Of a DNA stretch of 64,000 nt, positions 55,478 through 64,000 are shown piece by piece. Made by a program: the position numbers and the translations under genes. Within the stretch, counting starts at the first letter, position 1. Each line of letters starts with the position of its first letter. The stretch is taken from NCBI RefSeq assembly GCF_030272615.1, contig NC_081413.1:721696367-721760366 (forward strand), given 5' to 3'. The DNA is from Cryptomeria japonica (taxonomy: Eukaryota > Streptophyta > Pinopsida > Cupressales > Cupressaceae). The notes under the pieces were generated by a model that was not told where the DNA came from, searched no databases, and worked only from the letters and a program-made list of their open reading frames with translations.

Positions 55478-56656
55478 TTGGCATGCTTGATGATTGATGT
55501 TGTGATTGTCATTGATGGACACACACTTGTTATGAGATCACTTTGTGAATGTATGAATTATGCTCAACTGGTAATTGTTCCTAACCGGTATCATGTGTTA
55601 GTCTTTAGACTATCGGTATTTTGCAGAAAGTGGTTACCTATCTCAAGTGGTATGTTGACCCCAAGTGGTTTGAGGATCTCAAGTGGTACGAAGGATCAAG
55701 GTGGTGGAACACATATTTCCCTGTCTTCATTTTTGCCAAACTGGCAACCGGTGTTTTGCGTAAATCAGTATTTTGTATGAACTGGTAATACTCTATGATG
55801 AGTTACCAACCAGCATTTTGTGATGAGTTACCATCCACCGATTGTTTGATGGTGCGAACACTTTGGTGGTGCTTTTTGTGTCGTGTTACCAAATATGTCT
55901 AGATGCACTGAACCTAGGAAATTGGACTGTAATCCTATTGGACTGACATGAAAAGAGATTCCTTTAATAAGGACATCATGTCTAGGGTTTTAGTGATGTT
56001 AGGTTTTTGAAAATAGTTGATGAGTTTTTGTAAGGATGATCAGAGAAGAGAAGTTTAGGTCTGCAAGAGAAGGCAGAGTATGAATGTGTTGAAGACTGAA
56101 GTAATGCTAGATTGCATTAAGAATGAGCTACCAAGGATCTAACCAAGCAACCTGTGATATTTTCTAGATCATTTACTTGTTGATTACTCACATCTTTGAC
56201 AAGTTAGAAACCCTTAACCGGGTAGGCCCAGAAAATCCTTTGTAAACCCTCTAACAAGGTGGTGCACATCTGTGTATCTAAAATCCTCTAGCAAGGTAGT
56301 CTTTAATCGGACTTGTCTCCTAACAGAGATTGAGATTCCTAATAGGATCTGTTCTGGTAAAGAACATTGTATGACCATAACTGGTCTGACCTTAACCGGT
56401 CTGGTTTCTATTCTACAAATAGTTACTTGTGAGTTTCATCTCACCATGGTTTTTCCCGTTTTGGTTTCCACATCAAATATCTTGTGTTATGGTGTTATTG
56501 CTCCTGTGGGTGAATGCCTTATTTGCTATTTGGTTTGCATGTGTGTTAACCAGTTTGTTTGTTAAACTGTTTTACCAGTTTACTACTATACTATTTAAGT
56601 GTTTAAGTTCAGTGTCTTTCGATATACTAATTCACCCCCCCTCTTAGTATTCATCA
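55478..56656 (+). mobile_element. TE-F: solo LTR, copia-like, 1179 bp
   Basis: It starts TGTTGGCATG and ends ATTCATCA, with perfect 5-bp duplication tctac (55473-55477 and 56657-56661). Near its end it has 'aattcaccccccctcttag', the motif also seen in TE-G and TE-H, and 'ggtttttcccgttttgg' near 56444, so it belongs to the same broad LTR group. No interior. Removing it restores the TE-D frame. Confidence 0.88.
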
Positions 56657-56661
56657 TCTAC

Positions 56662-57348
56662 AACAATTCCCTTGTACTTATCTAGTAGGTCTTGAACCTC
56701 CTTAGGCCCTACCTTCCCTTTTTCCTCATGGCTCTTAGACTGCTTTTTAGGTTCATTCCTAGGCTTGAAAATTATGGAAAAATAAGGAGTATCCTCCTCC
56801 TTTAAATCCCTCATGAATTCTTTCTCATCTACCAACTGTGTGTTTGTCATTATTGTCATCCGAGAGATGGGTCATGGTAAAATTCTCTGCATTTTTGGTG
56901 ATTGCGTAGACATTCTTTCTACCCTCATGCCTAGCATCTACATCATATTTCCAAGGCCTACCAAGTAACAAATGACAAGTATCGATTTCTACCACATCAC
57001 ACAACACTCTATCCTTATATTCACCAATTGAAAAATCTATCCAAACTTGTTCACTAATTAACACTTGTTGTCCTTTATTCAACCAAGATACCTTATAGGG
57101 ATGGGATGAGGTATTCTTTGAAAGTTAAGCTTAGTACCCATTTCAATAGAAGCTATGTTATCTGTGGATCCAGAATCTACAATGACCTTACAAACTTTAC
57201 CTTGTACCTTGCAGGTGGTTCTAAAAAGGGACTTCCTCTGAGGTGGTTCTTTGCTGATCGATTCTTTCAAGAGAGTCCTTTTTATCATCAAGATTTCTCC
57301 TTTCTCCGGGTCTATAGACTTTGAAGTTGATGTGTGGTAGGAGGTCAT
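56662..57348 (-). pseudogene. TE-D aspartic protease and linker
   Basis: KVIVDSGSTDNIAS near 57195-57155 holds the catalytic Asp of the retropepsin. CHLLLGRPWKYDVDA near 56965-56935 is the distal GRPW motif. The linker to RT (KYKGIVVD) is cut by TE-F. A frameshift near 57080 and another near 56850 break the frame. Confidence 0.88.
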
Positions 57349-57399
57349 GCTTTAACTGTCTTCCTCTTGAATAAAATGTGCTCTCCTTTCACTCCCTTG

Positions 57400-58384
57400 A
57401 CCACCATTTCCTTTCTTCTTCGGACACCTAAAGGATTAATGTCCCACCTGGTTACAAGAGAAACACCTACCAATGAAAACACTAGGCCCTCTTCCACCAA
57501 ATCTTCCTCTTCCATTTGCTCTTCTCCCTTTAAAACTACCTTTGTTCCCTGATTCTCCCTCATGTTCCTAAATGCTGGTTCCTCTTTGGGTCTTAGGGTA
57601 TGATCCTCTACCATTGAATCTGCCTTTACCTTTGAAATTTATACCCCTTCATCTATTATGGTATTCTCACCTTTTTTGCTTCTCCTCAATCCTAAGTTCC
57701 TTTTGATAACACTTATGCACTAATTTGGGATTAAACAAACTGAGTTCATCTTGAATGTTAAACTTAAGGCCATTCATGTACCTTTCTAGCTTTTGTGTCT
57801 CACTCTCTGGTATCTTTTCTTTGAGTGTCATTTTGTGGAACTCCTCGGTGTAGGCACCAACATCCAGATCTTTTTGCCTCAAAAAATTGTAGCTTCTTAT
57901 GTAGGATTATCTCATAATCCTTAGGGATGAACTGCTTCTTAACTTCTGACACCATCCTCTTACATGAAGTGATGGGGTTCTTACCTTCCACCGTTCTTTC
58001 CCTTTGTAGGACATTCGACCAACTAAGGGTTGGGCCTTTCAATTTTGACTTAGCCACCTTTACTCTTTGGTTATCCTTCACCTCCTCATATTCAAAATAG
58101 TTTTCTAAGGCTTCAATCCAGTCCATGTACTCCTCTGGATTCATCTTCCCTCAAAACATAGGTAATTCTGCCTTAGTGTCTCTTCCACCTACTTTCTTAA
58201 GGGCTTCAATGAATTGCCTTTGATCTGTCAGTACAGTTGGTTCCTCTCCTTTCTCTTCTTCTTCTTCTTCTTCCAAGTCTAGGCCAACTTTCTTCCTAGC
58301 CTGATCCTTCTTCAACTTTGCTAGTTTTGATTCCATCCTTTTGTTCTTGGATATTTGCTCCCTCACTATCCTAGCCAATTCCAC
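57400..58384 (-). pseudogene. TE-D gag with CCHC knuckle
   Basis: A Lys/Glu-rich coiled-coil N-terminus (58384-58151) is followed, after a TGA near 58151, by the gag core: MNPEEYMDWIEALENYFEY, VKVAKSKLKGPTLSW and VSEVKKQFIP. A one-base shift near 57880 leads to VGAYTEEFHKMTL and LERYMNGL. The knuckle is at about 57475-57430: CFSCNQVGH, then a TAA, then SFRC, so the spacing C-x2-C-x4-H-x4-C is kept but with a stop inside it. Confidence 0.87.
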
Positions 58385-58470
58385 TTTGTTGACTCTAGAG
58401 GGTATCTCTTATTCACCTTGTCCGTTGTCCTATCTCCCATGGTTAAAACTCTTCCCCAAGTTCTTCTAGT

Positions 58471-58482
58471 GCTCTGATACCA
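58471..58482 (-). promoter_or_regulatory. TE-D primer-binding site, initiator tRNA-Met
   Basis: Minus-strand TGGTATCAGAGC, two bases after the LTR edge at 58485. Confidence 0.93.
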
Positions 58483-58484
58483 CC

Positions 58485-59969
58485 TGATGCAGAGGTTGGC
58501 AGCAGCAGGGTGATAAACCCACCCACACACCTTTGGTCTTCTCTTTCTAGTTATTTTTCACACCTCAACGGTTAAATCAACTTCTCACCACTAATTGGGT
58601 TGACACACACTCCTATCCACTTCCTAAGACCTATCAAGATCTTCCAGAATACTCATTTGAAACACAAGACAAGTATTGGTTTTTGAGGACTAGACTAGCC
58701 CACCGGTATAGGTCTATCGGTACAAGTTTCACAATTTTACCGACATCGGTTTCATAGACTTACTAGTACAGGTTCACTAGTTAGTAGCCCTATTTCACTG
58801 GATTTGGGACTTTTCTACAAATAACACCAAACAACACTTTACCCAAATTTAGGTTTCAGACACCATTTTGGGATCACTATCAGATTCAAAAATATTGGAT
58901 TTTCCACCCTATTCCTGCACTCTTCAACACTTGCTTGGTTATAGGCCTAATTGATTAGACGAGTTACACAAAAGAGGTATAGAGAATGGGATCACAGGAA
59001 GGTTCCAACTTTTGGGGAAGTTTCTCCTATATTCAAATACCCAGTTTCAGCACTTCAACTCATCTTCTCATCATTGTTCATTGTCTATTCAAAGAAACTC
59101 ATCTAATCTAATCTAAACCCTCAACCAGTTTATACTAGGGCTTGGTGGCACTGTACCAACCAACTCCTCTAACCTCGTCCCTCTAGAATCTCAAAATACA
59201 CATCCCTAACTAGCATTCTACCCATGGCCATCGGATCCCAATGAGTAGACTGCAAGTTAGGGCCTTACTTGCATTATAACCCTTGAAAATTGAGGGTTTC
59301 AACCTGTAGAAATTAAACGTTTGTAACTTCTACTAAACTTTACTTTGAGAGGTCAGACCTGGTGCATTACAAAGGTGTTTCAGAGTTACTCCTAAGCAAA
59401 TCAAAACTTCATCATAAATTCTCACACTCAGTATGAATCGTACGAAAAATCTCTGTATGGCAAAATCAAATTTGTCTTATTCACTTTCTCCACCAAACTT
59501 TACAAAACCTTCGACCTGCCTTCCTATGGTTGTACACATATATATAACCCTCTTTGAATGTCCATAACTAACTTTTGAATAGTTAGGACCGTTGGAGAAG
59601 TAGTTGTCATCCTACTAGCAACTTTGAAAAGTTGCTTGACAACAAACACAACATTTTGCAATTTTAGAACAACACCGGTTATTAACTACCTAGACCTTAT
59701 GGAAACACAACCAAGGTCATTATTGACTCCAACACCTAAGACAACATCCTAGACATACTAATTTTGACAAAATCCAAATCCCAAGCCTTCATGGCCTAAT
59801 AGACCTCTAAGTTTATATGCTCACCTAAGAGATTATTGATCATACAAAATAGGCATTCAGTTACATCAAGGTTGATCATTGATCCAACCCACAATTACAA
59901 CATAAATGAACTTGTAGACAACACCATGTGCTTGAAAATTAGCTATGAAATGAAATGTTCTCTACACCA
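58485..59969 (-). repeat. TE-D 5' LTR
   Basis: Minus-strand ends are TGGTGTAGAG (at 59969; TGTAG at 59966 is the alternative) and CTCTGCATCA. No partner LTR remains in the window. Beyond 59969 purine-rich K sequence begins. Confidence 0.78.
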
Positions 59970-61040
59970 AAAATAGATAGGTCTAGAGCTTAGGGGAGAC
60001 AAACATCATGAGATAGAGAGATAGCAAGAGAATTATTATATAAGCCCAGTGATTACTGAAATTTGATTGTCTAAAAAATTATAAGATCTCTCGAAATCTA
60101 GAATTTTCATTATGACTCCTAGAGATTTGAAACCACTCTTAAACATCTTGACAATATATAAAAAAAATATAACTTAAAGGATAAGAAAGATAAATAGAGG
60201 GAAAGAGAAATATGGGTGGGGAGGGGGAGAGAGAGGTGAGACAAAGAGAGGAGAGAATGATATAGAAAGATGGGGGAGAGAGAGAGGGGGGGGGAGAGTG
60301 ATAGGAAGAGAGACAGGTCTAGAGATCGAGGGAGACAAAGAGATTGAAATAGAGATATAGAGAGAATGATAATAGTAGCTTAGTGATTAATTGAATTTTA
60401 ACTAAGTGTGAGAAATTTTAAGATTTAGAGCTTAAGGAGAGAGGAGAGAGTGAGATAGAGAGAGGCATAAAGCGAGGAGAAGGAGAGAGATAGGAAAACA
60501 GATAGGTCTAGAACTTGGGGAGACAAAGAGCATGAGATAGAGAGACATCAAGAGAATAATGAAAGAAGGCCATCGATTATTGAAATTTGACTGTCTAAAA
60601 AATTATAAGATCTCCTAGAATCTAGAATTTGCATTATGACTCTTACAGATCTAAAACCACTCTCAAACATCCTAACAATATATACATAAAATATAACTTA
60701 AAGTCAATAAAAGACAAAGAGAAAATATAACTTATACTTAAATGTTATATTTTATGTACATATATCTTGATGAAAAAACTAAAGGAAGGCTAAAGGATTT
60801 CCCATCTAAGTCCATGTTCCTTATCTAGCTTAATGTAAGAAAAACATGTAAGCGTTTTGCTTTCTAAACATAACATGTACATGTTTTTATTACCTGCATG
60901 TTTTTAATTTAAAGAACATGTACGTTTTTTTAATTTAAAGAATGCGTACGTGTTTTGGCTTGGACTTTTTTATCCTTAACATGTACATGATTTTTGGATT
61001 TATTAAAAAGTACATGTTTTGCCCGTTTTAGGCATTTTTT
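59970..61040 (-). repeat. Repeat K, copy 3, outer segment
   Basis: Reverse complement of the head and first tail of copies 1 and 2. From 61040 downward it has the GTACATGTTTTT units, then tccatgttccttatctagctt, then attttatgtacatat and three successive modules of 'actctcaaacatc ... gtgattactgaaatttga' alternating with purine-rich blocks. The outermost acttgataac start of K is not found, so the copy is truncated there. Confidence 0.78.
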
Positions 61041-61735
61041 TTTCTTGTGGCCACTTTTTGTTCACCGTCTTAGTGCACTTACCCTTCTATCTTGTGCCAA
61101 ATTTTACAAATTATGAGTACACCGCATTATATAATTTTTAAAGAATATTAGATCATATTCATATGATGAACTTATTTATTTCAATTCTATTATATTTTGG
61201 CATTCAAATGTATGATTTGAAATTTTTTGAATGTAGTCATGGATTTTTTTCAAGAAAATAATTTGTGGCAAGAAGTCAACTTGAAACATTGTAATAATGA
61301 TAAACATTGTTCATGTTTCTTAGGTTTAAAAAGTTTTTGGAATTAATTCCAAAATAAATATTTTAGTTGTTTCTATACTTGTTAGTGCATCTTATATAAT
61401 TTCCTTAAATGATAAAACGTTATAAAGGATACTATTGCTTCTATTATTAATCAATTGATAGCTCCATGAAACATTATTTATTTTAAAATTTGAGTAATTT
61501 CATTAGAAAGAAGCTCTCACTCTTTAGCGGATCTTAACCTAGTGATGTCATGGAGGAGGAATTCTTTCTTGGTAGAACAAATTGTTAATGTGATAAAATT
61601 TACAATGCTAGAAATAATGGATTTTATACGTTCTATAAAAATACAAATAAATTCTAATAGAAGATTACTCTAAAAACTAAAAATCTGATTGGTTATAAAC
61701 TAATAGGCTAGGTTTTTTTTTTTATTGGTGGTTAT
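61041..61735. other. Unassigned AT-rich sequence
   Basis: No coding signal or recognised repeat. A TGTAATAACCC start-like sequence at about 61735 could be the edge of an LTR that covers the following region. Confidence 0.3.
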
Positions 61736-61839
61736 ATGTAATAACCCACCTTAATTAACCCAACAATATTGACCATTCTTTTTTTTTTTTGTTTAATTTA
61801 ATCAATGTGTTTGATTCAATTGCATACTCTGGGCATCCA

Positions 61840-62062
61840 TCCATTTGGATTAGGCATTCATCCATCCGGGATGAGCATCTAACCATACAGGTTAGGCATT
61901 GGTCCATACGGGACATAAGATTTCATCTATCCAATATGGGATAGGCATCTACCCATATGGGGTAGGCATCGGTCCATGCGGGACATAAGATTTCATCTAT
62001 TCAATATGGGATAGGCATCTACCCATATAGGGTAGGCATCTATCCAATTGGGATAGGAGGTG
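61840..62062. repeat. GGGATAGGCATC tandem array with a 70-bp higher-order unit
   Basis: Basic unit of about 20-21 bp (atccatatgggataggcatc) in ten or so degenerate copies. Two adjacent 70-bp blocks, 61901-61970 and 61971-62040, are nearly identical and include ggacataagatttcatctat. Confidence 0.85.
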
Positions 62063-63198
62063 CTCTGGCTAGAGACTTAGACTCATCAGGACCATTCGAG
62101 TCCTGAGCCACTCACTAAGTACTACACTCTTCTAACAGAAGTGCACCAAGGTCGTCGTCCTTAGGAGTAATTAAATAACATAATACAAGCTTGAATTCTG
62201 CCTCAGAATTTGGCTTAAAGCCTCGGGAAGTCAAGTGAATCCATACGAGATTCCTTCTGAGTATGCATTGAATTACTTTTTCCAATTTAATTATCTTATC
62301 TTTCAAAATAGGATTCTTACTCATTCTTTCTTTTACCAAGCCTAGACCTCACCCACGAACACCTGAGTATGAGGGACAACCTCGTCCCAAGACTACCTAC
62401 ATACCCACTTTGACACGGGATCAAGGCGTAAAGTATGTAGTTCTATTTTCTATTCTATGGTTTGATGTAAACTGATTAGTGGGTACACAACCCTTTCTAG
62501 GGTCAATGTCCCAGATAGTTTCTCTGCGGTTGCTACCCACGATGGTAGCGCTTAAGCAAAGACTCAAGATGGCCTATTGCTTGTGGCCTAATACAACTAG
62601 ATCCTAATTCTTATCATGAGCATTACCCTTGACCAATTGTCAATGGACAACAATCTTCGAGATTAAAACAATTTCATAAAAGCATTTCACTCAACATCCC
62701 TATAGGGGTTTACTATAGTTTAACTCAGCGGATGAAAGATCATTTAGAATTATCTTATTAAATTATCAATCCAAGGGGGATTACCCGCCCCTTGGATTTT
62801 AACTTCCAAGTGTCCCTTATTACTCCCCGATGATTTATAGGGACGATGCCATAGACGTTGTTGATGTAGCTTTATTAGGCATTAAGTGTAGTAGTTCAAC
62901 ATGATGACATTACCCGTAAGCATGACCCAGAGGCACTGTATATACCGAATGCTACTAGGTTTTGGTTTTCCAACTTCCTTTATTTAATTTTCTGGCTTAT
63001 GATAAACATCGTGCTTGAAAAATAATTATGAATTTAGACATTGCTAAGCTCAATTACTTGAAATAACTACTTGATGAATTACATGGAATAAAAACCATGA
63101 CTAACATTATTTATTACTCAAAACTTGAAATATAACTTTGCATAACAATGACCATCATGAAACTTGCATATTAATAATTACATGTGTAAAAAAAAAAT
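62063..63198 (-). other. Probable LTR-like sequence, minus strand
   Basis: Near 62340-62440 the minus strand reads GAACTACATACTTTACGCCTTGATCCC and soon after GTATGTAGGTAGTCTTGGGACGAGG. This resembles the 'gaactacg...ggatacgtaggcagcc' block found in many plant gypsy LTRs. I could not set both ends or find a partner copy, so it may be a solo LTR. No gene seen; the 74-codon minus frame at 62115-62339 has no recognisable domain. Confidence 0.4.
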
Positions 63199-63371
63199 GT
63201 CAATAAATGTAATTAATCTATAAGTAATTTGCATGTTATAAGAATAGTACAAATTGCATGAAAACGTCAATAAATGTAATTAATCTATGAGAAATTTGCA
63301 TGTTATAAGAATAGTGCAACTTGCATGAAAACGTCAATAAATGTAATTAATCTATAAGTAATTTGCATGCA
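63199..63371. repeat. 67-bp tandem repeat, about 2.6 copies
   Basis: Units start at 63199, 63266 and 63333 (gtcaataaatgtaattaatc). The first two differ by only a few bases; the third is partial and ends at gcatgcatgatt. Confidence 0.92.
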
Positions 63372-63750
63372 TGATTAAACAATCCAAAAATAGCGATTAA
63401 ATTTAGGCATTTGATTCGAATCATATTAATGTGAATTATTTGCTTAATGTCAACTAAGTGCCTAATGGATCTTAATAGATCGAATGATTCTATTATAACA
63501 TTTGATATAATATAATTTACAAGTATTTATTATAGATAAGTTAATCGTGAATTCATTCCTCAATAACCCCAATATTTATTAATTTTCTAAGTTAATTTAA
63601 TAACTTAAAGTTTATACTAAGGAAAAGAAAATTAACGATTTCAAATTTTCAATTTATACATTTATTTCTAAATTGTATTTTATACATTTATCAAAAAAAA
63701 AAAACTAAATAATATAACAACAAAAAAAAAACATGGCGAATGGTTAATGT
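63372..63750. other. Unassigned AT-rich sequence
   Basis: No feature seen apart from A-rich runs near 63700 and 63723. Confidence 0.3.
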
Positions 63751-64000
63751 TTAATAATCAATAGGAGGGGGTGGGGACCACAGGGTCCCATCCTGCATGC
63801 GCAGTCCCGCAGGGTTGAGGGGACACCGTGGGCCCCTCCACTCCCCTGCAGCCACTGCCATGACAATGACCGCAGGGGTAGTGGGGGGTACCACTGTCCC
63901 CTTCGGCGGTTACAATAACCTCTGCCCCTGACGCTGATAGTTCTGATACTTAAAGATAAGTACAGATGCCAAGCTAATAAGATGAGAGGGGGGGTGAATC
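63751..64000 (-). other. GC-rich block and possible LTR edge at the window end
   Basis: 63760-63930 is markedly GC-rich compared with its surroundings (ccgcagggttgagggg, ggtaccactgtcccc). The last bases, gagagggggggtgaatc, are the reverse complement of the 'gattcaccccccctctc' motif seen near the ends of TE-F, TE-G and TE-H, so another LTR of that group may start here in minus orientation. The window ends before this can be tested. Confidence 0.35.

Larger units (their letters stand above)
51086..59969 (-). mobile_element. TE-D: truncated chromovirus (Reina/CRM-like) with two nested solo LTRs
   Basis: Minus-strand order from 59969: 5' LTR (58485-59969), initiator-Met primer site, gag with CCHC knuckle, protease, RT, RNase H, then an abrupt end at 51085 in GA repeats. 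Integrase and 3' LTR are missing. TE-F and TE-E are inserted in the linker and in RT; across each, taking one copy of the target duplication gives uninterrupted coding. The RT motifs ([42 protein letters not shown]) are those of the Reina/CRM side of chromoviruses. Confidence 0.87.

Noticed and set aside
63199..63371. Regularly repeated 67-bp units, CRISPR-like at first sight
   Set aside because: The whole unit is repeated with no variable spacers, in plant nuclear sequence; it is a plain tandem repeat.
63760..63930. GC-rich block as a CpG-island promoter or rDNA spacer
   Set aside because: No adjacent gene or rRNA sequence; more likely part of a repeat element cut by the window end.
1..64000. 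tRNA, rRNA or intact host protein-coding genes
   Set aside because: No tRNA-like fold with A and B boxes and no rRNA blocks were recognised; the only host-like coding sequence is the broken PDS5-like fragment. Initiator-Met and Trp tRNA matches are retrotransposon primer sites, not tRNA genes.

Overview
This is plant nuclear DNA made almost entirely of nested transposable elements. I see no intact host gene, rRNA, tRNA or CRISPR array. The very long chromovirus LTRs (about 3.9-6.3 kb), the Tat-lineage Ty3/gypsy elements, plant-type introns and stop codons in plant methylation contexts suggest a seed plant with a large genome, probably a conifer; that assignment is inference. The labels TE-A to TE-H and repeat K are mine.

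Layout. 1-1130: 5' end of a decayed minus-strand LTR retrotransposon. 2130-2297 and 8593-9364: an intronless fragment resembling the N-terminal part of the cohesin cofactor PDS5, split by a 6.3-kb solo LTR (TE-L, 2298-8592, target duplication ctcta). 9365-29677: TE-B, a pol-less minus-strand Tat-like element whose right LTR was hit by TE-A (16517-29401, target duplication aaaac). TE-A is a nearly complete Tat-lineage element on the minus strand (protease, G-patch, RT, RNase H, second RNase H, integrase). It carries a plus-strand, intron-containing gene with a plant mobile domain (PMD) between its integrase and its 3' LTR. Both TE-A and TE-B have a primer site matching tRNA-Trp.

32018-61040: a cluster built on a non-coding pyrimidine-rich repeat, K. 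Copy 1 is at 32094-33379. Copy 2 starts at 34206 and is interrupted by solo LTR TE-G and by the 13-kb Tekay-type chromovirus TE-C (36559-49604, target duplication caacc). Copy 3 is on the opposite strand; it meets copy 2 tail to tail near 50449 and is interrupted by TE-D, a truncated minus-strand chromovirus. TE-D in turn holds two solo LTRs, TE-E (51981-55004) and TE-F (55478-56656), each with a perfect 5-bp duplication and restored reading continuity across it. 61041-64000: AT-rich sequence, LTR-like sequence and two tandem-repeat arrays.

Relative order from nesting: TE-B before TE-A; K before TE-G, TE-C and TE-D; TE-D before TE-E and TE-F; the PDS5-like copy before TE-L. The most interesting item is the PMD gene carried antisense in TE-A, with a minisatellite in its first intron. 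Next are the apparent lack of a gag domain in TE-A, the internally repeated protein of TE-B, the repeated hairpin units of TE-E and a perfect 31-bp hairpin at 32018.
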